Shown piece by piece: positions 44,901-57,908 of a stretch of 64,000 nucleotides of DNA. Source of the DNA: Brachionus rotundiformis (Eukaryota > Rotifera > Eurotatoria > Ploima > Brachionidae). Both the position numbers and the translations under genes were made by a program. Location of the stretch: positions 479,433-543,432 of the forward strand of contig JAESIW010000208.1 of the NCBI GenBank assembly GCA_016802295.1, written 5' to 3'. Position 1 is the first letter of the stretch. Each line of letters begins with the position of its first letter. The notes under the pieces were generated by a model that made no database searches, was not told the origin of the DNA, and saw nothing but the letters and a program-made list of their open reading frames with translations.

Positions 44901-47900
44901 TTGTACTTGACTAATGTTATTTTTGACCAAGAACGATATCAAAAAATAAATTGGCATTTTAAAAAACTCATAAATTAAGTAGATAAACAGGAAGTTTAGC
45001 ACAATTTTTTTTCGTATCAGTAAAATAGTTTTGTAAAACTTAAATAGACGTATCTGATATGAACTCAATAAGTAAGCATCGGCTTCAACAAAAATAATTA
45101 TTAATTTTTTTTAATATATTGGGTATAGACTAAGTTTAGTTGTTAAAAACTGTCATGTAGATAAACAAAAATAAATTTTTTCAGAAATTAAATTAATTTT
45201 TAATAAAAATTTTTTTTAATAGTCTTTCCTATATAACAAATTTCAAGGTAAATCAACAAGTCAAGGAGTTAAGATTCGGAAAAAAAGGAAACAAAATGCT
45301 ATGTGATAATTGGAGAGGGCGTTCAATAGCAGGCTAGAATTCTGCCGAATAATCCCGGTAAAAATTAGACGTGCTTTGGACGCAAGGAGACACACTGAGA
45401 AACATCATAGGACAAGAGTTCAGAAGACCTTTGATAGTATACACATACTTAGAACTTATGAAATACCACAGAAGACTGTTAACTTTATATAACACTTCTA
45501 TGAGAATTTCGAGTGTAGCAAAATTCTAGAAAAAGGACTATCTGAAAGCTTCAAAGTCTATACAGTAGTTAGACAAGGATTTGTTCTCTCTCCGACACTG
45601 TTCCTAATTGTGACTGATTATGTAATGAGCAAAACTACCTCAATCCCGATGGGTATACAATGGGAGTTAACAACAAAGCTTGAAGATCTAGACTATGCAG
45701 ATAATTTGGTGCTTATAACAAAAAGAGAATTGGGCATGGATATAAACATTAACCAAAACGAAAGTCATGTGCATAAACACCAAATTGGATACTCTAATCA
45801 CCATTGATGGTACAAACATTGAGTGAGTAAATTCGCATACTTAGGAAGTATCATAAGTGAATTAATAGGAATGCATGCAAAGGCAAAAGAAGCATTTGCC
45901 AGACCCAAACCAGTTTGGAAATCATAATGCTAGAGCAAGGAAACAAAAATCAAGATATTCAACACTGTTGTAAAAGTTACAATGAATTGGATAGAATTCT
46001 TGGGACACACTGGCCTGAAATATTGTCAAACAATGAACTGTATAGAAGAACTAACTCAGAGCCAATGAGGCAATGTATCAAGAACAAAAGACTGTTATGG
46101 CTTGGACATGTCCTTAGAATTAAAAGAATACGAATACCAAACAGAGCTCTACAATGGGCACCGCAAAGGTTAAGAAAAGTAGGACTACCAGCAATAACAT
46201 GGAGGTAAACAATCACGAATGAGCTCACCAAAATGGGAATGACATGTGGAGAAGCAAAATCGCCTTGAGTGGAAAGCAAACGTAATGACTCTATGCTCCA
46301 CAAATAGCGTCAGGGCTCATATCCAAAAGAATGATTAAACAAGATATGAAATATGGAGCTTAATTGTAAACCAAAAAGGGATGATCATAATAGATGTGTT
46401 TTTTTGTGATGATAATAAATAAAAGATCACCTTAATCGTTAACAAATTTATATTCTTTTAATTACAAGATTTAATTTTTTGATGAGTATTTTATGTATTG
46501 AACCAAATTAATACAATACAAAATGATCAAAAATATTGTTTATACATTTCTGATTTTATCTACAAGACACTACTCATAGCAAAATATACTCAAATTTCTT
46601 GCTCGAAATTATAAAAATTTATAAAAGATAATTAAAGTTTTAAGAAAATTAGATTAATTATATTAATTACTTAAAGCACAGAATGTCTCTTATTAAGTAT
46701 AAATTTTCAAGTAAGTCTATTGTATCTCTTGTACCATTAGGACACCCAGTTTTTTAGTCATGGTAACATTTAAAAAAAAAAAAGAGATATAAATTAATTT
46801 AAAAAGATATATAGAATAATAAATAAAATAATTAACTAATTGGGTGCTCGAGCAAGTTGTTATAGTGTAGATTCAATCATTCATTACAACAACTAACTTT
46901 TAAAATTTTTATTATCTTCTAATTTATCTGATACTAATTTTAATTTTAATTAAAAGTTTATCGGTTCTATAAATTTGACAAAATATTACTCTACAAAAGA
47001 CAAAATAATTAAAAAAATACTAATCTTAATCAAAAAACTTAATCTTTACCCATAAACAGACAATAAATTACACAAATAGAAAAAAATTTATTTTCAAAAT
47101 CCTAAAATGTTCATTTACCTTGTTCAATTGACTGAATAGAAGCTGTTGAAAAATTCAAATCGTTCTCTACTTCAATATAAGTTATATTATCCAAATTATC
47201 ATTTAGCTCATTTCTATTTATCTGTATAGTGGCCAGCTGACTCTCATTTGTGTTCATTTCCTCCGGTTTGATCTCTTTTTCGCTCAAATCCTCTTTGGTC
47301 ACGCCACTCACTGGCAATAAAGTGTGTATCTTAAGCGATTTGAGAGTAAACTGTTGCACCAAATCGCCAGGCTTATTTGCATCAAATATTGATATATGAG
47401 TGTCATTATCATTCAAATTACATATCCAAATAGTGGATGATTTTAGCACATTGTCACTTTTAAAGCTATTAAAATGGCTATTTTTGACCAATTGGTCAAA
47501 GTCCAAGCTTTGAGGCAGACTTGTCTGATCTAGAGTGTAATTAACATTGGCCGCACAGCTCAGTCTCAAATTGGTCTCTTCTTTAAACAAAGGCCTACAG
47601 TAGACCGGCACTGGCACATTGGTCAAGTTGGACGATTGAGTAGAATTTTTGCTTGTTGGCAAACTCCATCCATACGCCTGCATTCTTCCATCTTCGCGCG
47701 AATCCAGCTCTCTTTTCTTTTTGGCCTCTTGTGGCGACAACACCTCGTATGCCTTGAGGATTTTTTCGCTTTGTGGCACGTCTGGCGAGCCAATCGAGTC
47801 GTCCATCAATGGCACAACTTGCTCATTTTGCTTAGGCCTCAGCGTTTTTGTTCCTTTAGGAGAACTGGATGGCTGGAGCGGACTCGGTGAGCTGGATGAC

Positions 47901-50900
47901 GCGTTGCTGGGCTGAGAATTCCCAAATAGATCTGAAAAGCTTTAAAAAAATAAAATAAGCTTTGCCAAGCTCAAAATTTATTTTCTTTTAAAATCATCTT
48001 TACAAGCTGCTTATTTGAGACCGTCCTTCATTAATGTCTTTTTTTATCTCTTGCACAGGTACACCCAGTATTTCTTTGGGCATAAATGAGGAAAAAAATG
48101 TAGATATGCCACTTTCGGACGAAATAGTCTCTTCTGTCCCACTCACCACTCGTTTACTGTTAGCCAAACTTTTTCTACTCTTAAACTAAACATTATTTAA
48201 GAAGTATCTAACAGATAGTAATATATGTGTATGTGTGTATGAGTGGTTAATAAGCAGAGTGTGTTAAGATGACCATTTTTGACCACTTACAATCGAGATA
48301 GGGCACTTTTTTTCTTATGAGACTCGTGACCAGAGTGACTGTTGTGGTCCTGTTCGGCCTGGTCCTGCTTAATAGCGCGCATGGTCTCTCGCCACCGAAC
48401 TGCTTCCTGCAATTCCATCAGTTTTTCCTTAAATTGGTTCCTTTCCATGAGCACGCGAGCCATTTCGGCCCGGGTGAACCTTTTGCGCTGTGACATGGGT
48501 ATGCTCTCCTTTGGTTAGTCAGCGTTAATCTAATAGTTAGACTACTTGTATCAGAAATTAACTTACGTCCTCTTCTTCGAGCTTTTTGTTCTTGGCCGCC
48601 AGTTCTTCCTTGTTTTTGCGCTGCTCTTCCTCAAGTTCATTGATTCTGAGCTGCAGCGCTGCCTTTACTGTCTGCAGTGACTTTATTTCCTCGCGTAAAA
48701 TAAGCATCTCACTGCTGAATTGGTCAAGGCGCACTATCAAGTCATCCTTGAGCACGTTCAATGCATGCCTTGGCAAAATTAGAAAAATATTGGTAAATTT
48801 AAAGCTGGCTTTATTCTTTTAAAATACTTGGTTTGGAGAAGTTCACTATTTTCGCGTATTAGATTGGCAACTTCGCGAGTCATACCTTTAAATTCGACCA
48901 AACATTAATTTTATTATTTTTTTATTAAATAAATTTCTAATTTTAGATTAAAATATTTCTCTGTATATTTTAAAATTATATTTTTTGATAATCTTTTTAT
49001 ATTGTATTCTTTAGAATAATTAATATTTTTATTAGAAAAAGAAATAAATTAATCCTAATTTATTTTTTAATTAAAAGACTATCTTTTGACGCATAAAAAA
49101 ATTTTTTAACCAAAAATTTTTCCAGTTCAGTTGCCAGACTTGATGAAATAAAAAGCAAAAAAAAATATTTTCTTCAGGTAATTTATCATTTGATATTTAT
49201 TTTTGGTCTCAAATGGTACACATTGGGAAGTCGATAAAAATCTCAATTGAACCACTATTATGGTCAAAATATATCGTCAGCAGTTTTCTTTAACATATTT
49301 ATCTATGCGTCAAGAGATATATTTAATTCAAAATTAACAGATGATAAAAAACAGCTAGATCTAAATAAACATATAATCTACGACACCAAGACTTACCAAA
49401 AAGACTTTTTTTAACTTTTTAATTAATTAAAAATTGATTAGAAAACAAAATTATATAAAAAGACAAAAAATAATTCATCTATACCAGTAAGGTCGGCACC
49501 ATCGTCGAGCTCGGTAATGTCTTGGTTCTCTCTGGAAAGCTCATTGAACAATGAGAGGTCATTTTTGCTTATTTGATCTTCATCAGGCTCAAAATCGGAA
49601 TTTTTCACATTTGATTGGGACACTATGGAGCATGAGTCATCGAATTCGGCGCCCTGAAGGTGCTCGTCAAAGTTGTCCGAGGATTGGAGATTAAGCTTGG
49701 AAGAGCCGATTTCGTCTGGATCAAGCATGTTTTCTGAAAAATTTAAAATTAAAAAAATGGTCATCTCTTGGTAAAAGTTAAGCGGTAAGTAAAAAAATGC
49801 CCAAATATAATCATTTAGGTAAGCAACAAAAAAAGGTAAGTGAAAGCTCAGGATTATATTTAAGCCTTGGAAGCAAATTATATTTGTGACAAAATAATAA
49901 GTGAATGTTATATAATTTTTTTTATTGGTTTTAATAGTTTATCATTTTACCTAAACATTCCATATAAGTGGTTAGAGCACTAGCACTAGTATTACTAGCA
50001 TTTAAGATAAATTTATCTACAAATTTGTTTAAATCTCAACAAACACTTATATTTGGCAAAACCTACCGGAAATTTGCTCCTGCATGGCTTGATTGAGGCT
50101 GGTCGAGGAAGACTGAACGGACCTGTCCTGCACCGTGGACGATTCAATTGATTGACTTGAGTTGGACATTTCCTGATTTAAAAATAGCTGTACAGCCGTG
50201 TTTATCTCGTTTTGATTTAAATTTTTTAAACAATTAATTAGCTCTGATTTGTTTATGTTTTTATCAGCTGATTTGAGTAGCTCGAGCAGCTTGTTCTTGG
50301 AAATCTGAAAGCCAGAACTGTTGTCCGATAGGTCCGAGTTGACGGAGGCATTTAGTTTTGATTTGTTTATTTTTTGATTATTGTTGCTGTGAGTATTTGA
50401 CGAGTTGGTCTCTTGACCAAAGATTATTTTATGTCTTTCCAGATAGTCACAGTGCGTTTTGAATAGTTCTGTATAGCGCTCGTGTAGCTTGTTGTATTCT
50501 CGTCTGATTTCGCTCTCTTTTTCTTCCAGTCTGAGAACTTAAAAAATAGTTTAGCTTTTTGAAATACCATTTATTTGACCGAAATCCCAGAATAATTATT
50601 TTTTTTAATTTTACCAAAAAATTTTTTCTTATTTAGAGAGTTTGAATAGAAAAAATTGATTTCTAATTGAGGGATGTTTTTAATGAGAACAATTTTTAAT
50701 TTTTACCAAACTAGACACTTTCTGGTCAAAGATTAATTTTAACAAACCAATTTTTAATAGCAACTGATTAAAATAATTATAATTTTAGTTTATATAAATG
50801 GTTATTTAGAAAATTTAAAACTTTACAATTTTTATTCATTTAGCAAATTATTATTTTTATTAAATTGTTTGTCTTTATTGAGCATTACCTGCTCCAGGTT

Positions 50901-52311
50901 TTGAAAAAATAAAAAGTAAGTTTATAATAATTATTAAAATAAAATAAATATTGAGATAAATAAGAAGATTAAAAATAAAGTCTAGTGAATAGTGAAATAT
51001 TGATTGGAATTTTCGATGGGTTGACCAAGGAGCTCAATGGTCGCTAAAATGGTTTTCAAAAGTAAATTATTTACAGCTTACTGGCAAATTTTTGGCAGAA
51101 TCAAACTGTACTGTTAAAAAAATAAATAGTGATTATTTTTATATGATTTAATTTAAAAAATTTTCCATTTTCCCAATTGTATTTAATATTTGTTTAATTG
51201 GAATTTTGACCAACCTGGAGAATGCCAGAATTTTCCGAGTTTAATTTTTGGACACATTAAGGAAAGAGAAATGCTGGAATACCAAAAATAATTTGTAATA
51301 GAGCAGGTTTTATGAAAGGTTTTATGCTTCACTGGAAGTAAAAGAAGAACCAACTGAGAGATTTTTGAAAAAAAATTGGTGACTTTTTATGAAAATCAAC
51401 CTGTTCCATAAAAAATAAAAAAACAATTATTGTTGACTGATCTAGTTAATTTAATTATAAAAAATCTCATAATTTTTATCCCCTTGTTTAGCATAAAGAA
51501 ATACCATTTTCTCGCAATTTTAAAAATCGATTCGACAATATCTATTTGATTAGAACTACTAACTTTATTTAAATAAATAATTAATTAAATCAATAATCTC
51601 ATAAGACAAAATAAACGTCCATACCCTAATCTAAACAAGAAATTAGTATCCTCGATCCTGAGGGCATTTCGATCAATTAATAATTAATTATTCAAGCACA
51701 ATTGGAATTAATTATTAGCAAAGAGCAAATAACAGAGTATAAATTGGCCTACCATGGTCACTGGTATTTTTGGACTTGAGATCGATCATGCGCACAATCG
51801 ATTCCAGACTTTTGACTTTTTCCTCATAGTCGCGCTTCTGCTCGGCAAACGAGTCCTCGCTTTGGAACAATTTCTAAAAAGAATGGTTCAAATATCAAAC
51901 AAATAGGCTACATATGCAACTAACCAGCTCGGTGTCTTTGCGGGCCTGCTTCTCCCTCTCGTATTGGAGCAACAGCTTGTCGTTGTCGTCCCTCAAAAGC
52001 TCGTTCTCTACGAGCAGCTCCTCTTTCTCGTGATAGGCAGCGTCCAGCGCCTCCAGCACACTAACCACTATGGGCATGAGCTCCTTGACTGTGTCTTTGC
52101 CATACATTTTGATCATTTTCTCCAACTCGGTGTAGATCGAGTTGGCCAACTGGGCCACCTTCTCGTTCAGCGATATCTGGTTGGTGTTCAGCGAGTTGTC
52201 CGCCGGACTGGTGCCTATCAGATTTATGCTCAAATTGGACAGCGATGTCTTCACTCCCAGCTTTGTCTCATCCAGATCCAGACCCTTCTCCATTTTATCT
52301 GAATCGATCAT
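41988..52311 (-). CDS. MAPK8IP3: JNK-interacting protein 3/4 (Sunday driver/UNC-16 family)
   Basis: JIP3/4 proteins are scaffolds that link kinesin and dynein motors to vesicles and bind JNK pathway kinases. Twelve exons join in phase: 51925-52311, 51753-51873, 50067-50537, 49485-49733, 48828-48885, 48567-48768, 48291-48508, 48004-48177, 47119-47939, 44505-44589, 44156-44456 and 41988-42590. The product is about 1229 aa, the usual length. It starts at ATG 52311. The RH1 region reads VAQLANSIYTELEKMI, then VKELMPIVVSVLEALD. A coiled coil follows (LLRDDNDKLLLQYEREKQ), then GMTREVANLIRENSELLQTK (leucine-zipper part) and the RH2 region KRFTRAEMARVLMERNQ with LMELQEAVRW. Next come EDGRMQAYGWSLP and the C-terminal WD-like propeller (HHSIRC, EVHPRKENQVRFL, GVWVSIRLDTTLRLYHA, RLWIGTGNG, FHGHRDAVKFF, SHLIVWQ). 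The 2.5-kb intron after exon 9 holds an antisense LINE relic. JIP3 and JIP4 arose in vertebrates, so the symbol is only nominal. Confidence 0.97.
44697..44957 (-). other. Small open frame inside a JIP3 intron
   Basis: From the ATG at 44957, 86 codons begin MPIYFLISFLVKNNIS, a possible short signal-like hydrophobic start, and continue with DDFEHKHTELSVNRIYEANN. It is on the JIP3 strand, 100 bp from exon 10, but JIP3 does not need it. No homology was recognised; it may be chance. Confidence 0.3.
45300..46300 (+). mobile_element. LINE (RTE/craniate-type) relic antisense in JIP3 intron
   Basis: Plus-strand frames give YHRRLLTLYNTSM, then MGIQWELTTKLEDLDYADN and LVLIT (a variant of the YADD box). 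About 200 bp on comes the diagnostic end RRTNSEPMRQ, RLLWLGHVLRI and NRALQWAPQRLRKVGLPAIT. Stops and frame changes show it is inactive. Confidence 0.88.
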
Positions 52312-53563
52312 TTTGTTTATATTTTTATTATTTATCAACTTGGCAAAATATAATTAAATTTTAAAATAAAAAAAAAGTAAAAATTTATTTTTTCATAAGC
52401 TAAAAGTTGCAACTCAATCAAAAAAGAAAAAAATATAAAAAAGAGAGAGAAAATATAATATCTATAAATATAAAATAAAAAAAATAAAAACGAAATTTTG
52501 AGCTAGTCGAATTATTTATGCTAAATCAAAACTAAACCAGTGTAAATGCATGATCATAATTTATATGAATATAAAAAAAAATATATATATAAATAAAAAA
52601 CCATAAAGCTTTGATTGCTGAGTGGGATCTACGTGGTGCACTGCTCGAGAGCCGACTCATCAATGCTGCAAACGTGCTTCTAATTAGTCCAAGGATCAGT
52701 GAGAATTAACTTATGTCTTAGAGCTAACCAAAGCTAACCAAATGCTGCTCAATTATTGTCTGAGTACTCTAATTGAGCAAGCACTTTTAGAGTAGGAGAA
52801 TATTTTGTATATTGTATATATTTATAGTCTCATTAGATGCATGGCAAAGCATGTTGTGGATCTCGGCTTTGGAGTTTCACATCTCTAGCAATTTGGAGAT
52901 AGAAGAGAATTGGAAGAGTATGAGTAGCTTTAGTTGTTTGAAAAAAGTTAAAATATAATAATTGGAAACTTGTTCATAAAAATTGTTTGGAAAAAAATCA
53001 TATCAGATGGCAAAAAAGTGTGTGCTAAAAAAGTGTAGATGCTTAACTACGCCAAAGGAACTAAACCCTTCGAATGTCTCTGCAGTATGGGACGCATGCT
53101 TGAACTACCTTTACCAAAAATAGGGGATCACATTCGGGACCGAAAGATTATTGTTAAAATATTTTTTTATATGAAAAAATATTACTTTCCATTTGTTGCA
53201 ATACAATTATAACCTTAATTAAGTAAAATTATTTGGTAAATTTTTAACAACACTTTTTAACAAAAACAATAAATTCCTATTTTGATTCGAAAAAAAATCT
53301 TCTCTAAAATAATTCACATTCATTTATTACTAAATTTTAACTTTAAAAGTTATTTTGATTTTATCAATTATTTGTGAAGTGGTTATTTAATAATAAAATA
53401 ATAAGAGTATTATTGTGATAATAATTTAATTCTTAGCAAAAAAAATGAGGTTTAAGCATTTGAATAATTGAAAATAATAATAAAAAAATCTATACAACGT
53501 TATCAAACCATGTCAGATGATATTTTAGTAAAAATAAATTGATTCTTAACTTTATTTAAAATA
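52312..53563. other. JIP3 5' flank, non-coding
   Basis: 52600-53120 has clearly higher GC than its surroundings, with no open frame. It may hold the JIP3 promoter and 5' UTR exons. A perfect 10-bp inverted repeat (TGCTCAATTA / TAATTGAGCA) lies at 52746-52779, next to a short direct repeat AGCTAACCAA. I recognise no RNA gene. Confidence 0.45.
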
Positions 53564-53795
53564 TTTGTTCAAGATACTTAGAGGTAAAGATGAATGTGGT
53601 ATTGAGAAAAATGTTGTTGCTGGAAGCATTGATGTTGTTTAGATCTGTGTAAAGATTTTATTTTATTAATTTAAACTGTTTTTAGACTTAAATAAAGCTT
53701 TAAAAGCTATTAATTAACTTTTTTTTCTAATGTACATTTCTTATAGTAAAAAATTTATTTCTTAGACTAGGAATATTAAATTATTTTCTTTATAA
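53564..53795 (+). pseudogene. Inverted copy of cathepsin B last exon and 3' flank
   Basis: This piece is nearly identical to the reverse complement of 57762-57985. It holds the end of the last exon (FKILRGKDECGIEKNVVAGS), the stop, the AATAAA at 53691-53696 and about 100 bp more. The rest of a protease gene is absent, so it cannot be functional. Confidence 0.93.
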
Positions 53796-53889
53796 GAACA
53801 AGTAAAAAATGGCAAATAAAAAAAATTAATTGAATTGATCTGATGACTAGTACGAGATTAAATTAAATAGAATAAATATTTATCTTTCC

Positions 53890-54070
53890 CATTTTTCCCA
53901 ATAGATCTCAAATAGTTCATCTTGGTAACGAAAAAACAAAACCTATGTTGGGACTGCCACAAGGTTCAGTATAAGGCCCTCTCCTTTTATGATTTTTATT
54001 AGTGATTTACTTATCTGTTAAGAAAGTTTGGTAAAAAAATGGTTGTTGATGACACGACGATTATTCATTC
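53890..54070 (+). mobile_element. LINE reverse-transcriptase fragment
   Basis: Frames give TKPMLGLPQGSV followed, after breaks, by a VDDTTIIHS-like box, the palm blocks of CR1/Jockey-type reverse transcriptases. Only about 180 bp remains. Confidence 0.75.
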
Positions 54071-55370
54071 TGAATTCTTGTAATTGATGTTATTATAACA
54101 AGGTATATATCAATTTGTCAAAAATTTATTGATATTTTCTAGTAAAAAAACTTATAATTGTTAGTTTCTAAATAAGAATAACAACTAATAACTAAAAATC
54201 TTAACTTTTTATTAAAAAATACATAAAAAATAAAAACAAATATTCGATCAATTGATTTTGTTCACTATTGAAGATATTTTTGATTTTTGTATCAAACAAA
54301 TAAAAATCAACTAATTATTAATTATTAAAAAAATATTAATGGATTAAAAAATAAAAAAAAAAGGCTAATTGATCTGATCAGGCTATAAATTAACTAAGCA
54401 TCATTTAATTTTAATACAAAAGTTTAAAAAAACTTAGAATTATTAACTTAAGTTGACTTAAAATCATTTTAAAACAAAATCGATGCTTGAGAAACTCTTT
54501 TATTAGCAGATGTTTATTAAATTACTTTCTCTAGAATATTTTTGAATAGCTTTTTGATTAAATATCATTTTTTTATGTTTAACCTTTGGGCTTTAGCTCC
54601 TTCAGGTTTTGTAAATGAAAAGAAGAAAATTTAAATAAATTTTTAAATAAATAATTATAAAATTATAATTATAATATTAAAAATAGTTTAATTAAAATGA
54701 TAATTGATAAGATACGGAGCATAATAACTAGTACAATAAAGAAAGAAAATTTGAAAGAAAATTAAGTCAGAAGTCTTTTTTGTATCTTTTTTTTATAATA
54801 TTTTTACCAAGCTTGTGTCCTGGTATTCTATTTTAAAGACATGAGTAAAATATTACTTTAGCAAAGAACATTAATTGAGTTACAAAGTTTAAAAGTTTAC
54901 CTTTAATTAAACAATTATGGTAAATAATAGAGAATTTCGATTTTTTCTTTTAAATTTTCTTGGTAATATTTTTAATGAATTTTGAATTTATTTTAGATTA
55001 GTAATAGACAGACCAGCTTTAAATCTAGATCAAAGATGAGAAATTTGAGATTTTTGTTAGTTTCTCACTAATGTTAAATTTTTTTATAATTAATTCTTGT
55101 ATTAAAAAGTATAAGTTTGACAAGTTTGTATGAAATATCATTTATATATTAAAAAAGTGAAACACTTACTATGATTTATATTGATCTGGATCAAATTATC
55201 CTTGTTTAGATATTTGGCAAAAAATCCATTTCGAATATTCATAATTGTTAAAATAAAAATTATTTTATTTTTAGAACATAATTCAAATACTCACTGTAAG
55301 AAAAAAATAATATCTTAAGAAATTTTTATTAAATAATTTTTAAAATTAGATATTAAGTTTTATATATTAT
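54071..55370. other. Intergenic, nothing recognised
   Basis: AT-rich with no open frame of note; 3' flank of the first cathepsin B gene at its right edge. Confidence 0.5.
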
Positions 55371-56434
55371 TTATTTTGGTAAACCACCAACAATTCCACT
55401 TTCGATACCACATTCGTTTCTGCCTCTCAAAATTTTGAAAAATCCTTTATCACCCTTAAAAAACAGTAGAATTAGATTTTAATAAAATAAAAAACCTTTA
55501 TTTAAAATACCCAATCAGAGTTCCATGAATTGGCAACAAGCCAGTATTTGGTACCATTATCAACACCCCATCCGAGTACTTTTATAGCATGACCTCCCAA
55601 TTGTGAACCAGTAGTGTGCTTGTAAACACCTGATTTGTAGTTAAGGAAATCAGCGTAGACAGTGAATGCACCTTCGACTGGACCATTGGTCATTATTTCG
55701 GTTTGAATTTGTTCTTCTTTTGATCTAACTGAGTAGGCTGATTTTCCAAAATGTTTATCATTTACATAAGGAGTGGTGTAATCGCTGCGGCATTGCTTTG
55801 AGCATTTTGGAGTTGGTTGTTCGCCTTGGCATGGAGGACGAGTGCCATTAACATGGTGTTCACAAGCAGCAATTGAGTATGGCTGGCAACCCTCGTTGGA
55901 GTTATAATTACCTCCAGTTACAATACCATTCTTTACCCAATGTTCCCAAGCAGACTCTGGATAGCCACCGTTGCAGCCAAAGCCACAGCTGAAGCAGCAA
56001 TCGACCATATCTTCAGCAGATAAATGGAATTGTTGTTCACCTTTGCTGGCAATGCAAATTCTATCGCTCATAGCTTCAACTGCACCGAAAGCCCAGCATG
56101 AGCCGCAGTTTCCTTGATCTCTTATTTCACCGATAGTTGGGCAGTTTGGCCATTGTTCTCTGGCGTCGAAAGACTCTGGAATGGCTTCCAAATTAACTTG
56201 GTGAACTATTTCCTTCAATTTAGATGGTTTTCCAATTATTTCAACTGGAACACCCAACAATCTCTTAACTGATTCCAATGACCACGAATTGAATTTGGAC
56301 GGTTCAGCTTTCCAAGTTTCGCCAAACTGGTTTACATATTCAATTATTTCCTTTGATAGAGGATCAAATATTTGTTTGCTTGGTAGACCATTTGTGGCAC
56401 AAACAGCCAATATTAAAACAAGTAAAAATTTCAT
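55371..56434 (-). CDS. CTSB: Cathepsin B-like cysteine protease, gene 1
   Basis: A lysosomal or secreted papain-family peptidase, in small animals often a gut enzyme. Two exons (55511-56434 and 55371-55454, intron 56 bp) give 335 aa, the family's usual size. Residues 1-16 are a signal peptide. The propeptide contains NSWSLESVKRLLGVP. The mature enzyme begins near IPESFDAREQWPNC. The catalytic Cys is residue 113 in QGNCGSCWAF, with the oxyanion Gln just before it; His is about 282 in GGHAIKVLGWG and Asn about 302 in NSWNSDWG. The cathepsin B occluding loop with its two His is present (CEHHVNGTRPPC), so dipeptidyl carboxypeptidase activity is expected. The second exon ends CGIESGIVGGLPK. All catalytic residues are intact. 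A TATA box lies 42 bp before the ATG. Confidence 0.97.
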
Positions 56435-56475
56435 GATTATTTTATTTTAAATTAAAATAAAAAAAATTGAGCCCA

Positions 56476-56482
56476 TTTTATA
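56476..56482 (-). promoter_or_regulatory. TATA box of cathepsin B gene 1
   Basis: TATAAAA on the minus strand, in a relatively GC-rich context (AAGC before, TGGGC after), 42 bp upstream of the ATG. The second cathepsin gene has the same arrangement. A 5' UTR of only some 10 bp follows if initiation is at the usual distance. Confidence 0.7.
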
Positions 56483-57761
56483 AAGCTTGATCAAGAGACA
56501 AAGTCATATGAATGTATGATAGAAAAGCGGGTGATTTTCTTTAATTTAAATAGATAAGATATAGATGGTTTGCTATCTACATTTTCAAGATCAATTATTT
56601 TTAAAAAAGAAAGATAATAATTTTTATTCTATTTATTTTATAAAACTAAAAAAGGTAATCTAAAGTAATATTTAACTATTTATGGATAAACATTTTTTTA
56701 GATTAAAAAAATATATTTTTACAATTTTGCTTGATTTTTTCTTATAATTTGATGGAATAAAAAGGCAATGATAATTTAAAAGCTTAAAATTTTCAAGCAG
56801 AATTGTTAACACTCAAATAAAGGTAAGCAGGAATATTTTTATTTTTTTAATAAATTAAGCAAATTTAAACTACATCAATTGATATTAGTTGTATGTGGTT
56901 TTTGGAAATATTCGAAAAAGATTAATAAATGGAATAAGGTATTATATTTTTATGATAAAAGTTCAAATTAAAATTTGTGAGATTTTTTTAGGTAAAATAT
57001 CAACTGGTTTGTGAATTTCACATTTCGAGACCGTGAAAAAGGTGACTCTATTGAGGATGTCGATAAATTTCCTTAAACTTTAGCTTCAAATATTTTATGT
57101 ATAGATATATTTGGCAAGTTTTTCCACAATTATAATTATAAATATTTTCTTAAGTTAAACAAGATAGTGATTAATTTTAGTACTCAAAAGACTAGTACTT
57201 AATTTATTAATTTCTAATGTTAAGGGCAACTAATGAATATAATTAGAAAATCATTCATCAGAAAAATTTTGATGTTAAAAAAATAAAATAATTTTAGATA
57301 AAGTGTTGATACTTAAAAAATTTAAAGATATAAAATTTCGAGTAAGTTAATTAAAATTTGCGATCAAATCCATATAAATTTGAAATTATTACATTTTGTT
57401 AAAAATTATTTCTATATGGTTTGGTAAAATTTAGCTATTTAAAAATGAGCTAGTTATTTCACTTTTTATTCTATAAAAACCTTTTTGACAAAGATAATTA
57501 TTTAAATAAAACCACTATGGTCATCATTTTGGACACCACCATTATCACGAATATTCTTCATAGATAGATATTTGAAAATCTTATCATTTCTACGTTTCTG
57601 CTTTTAACTTTAATTAGTATGAATAAAATTTTTGGCTCTTTTTATCTTCAATTGATGTTTTTTTTAATATTATATTAGTTATTTTTATTTTTAAATTTGA
57701 AATTAGTTATCTTAATTAAACTTATCTTTGAAAGTGGGCAAATCAATTGAACCAATTTTTT
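56483..57761. other. Spacer between the two cathepsin B genes
   Basis: AT-rich; no gene or repeat recognised. Confidence 0.5.
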
Positions 57762-57854
57762 TTTAAATAATTTAACATTCTTGATCTAAGAAAAAAATTT
57801 TTTACTTTTAGAAATGTACATAAGAAAAAAAAGTTAATTAATAGCTTTTAAAGC

Positions 57855-57860
57855 TTTATT
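57855..57860 (-). terminator. Polyadenylation signal of cathepsin B gene 2
   Basis: AATAAA on the minus strand, about 50 bp after the stop codon. It is kept in the inverted copy at 53691-53696. Confidence 0.6.
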
Positions 57861-57908
57861 TAAGTCTAAAAACAGTTTAAATTAATAAAATAAAATCTTT
57901 ACACAGAT

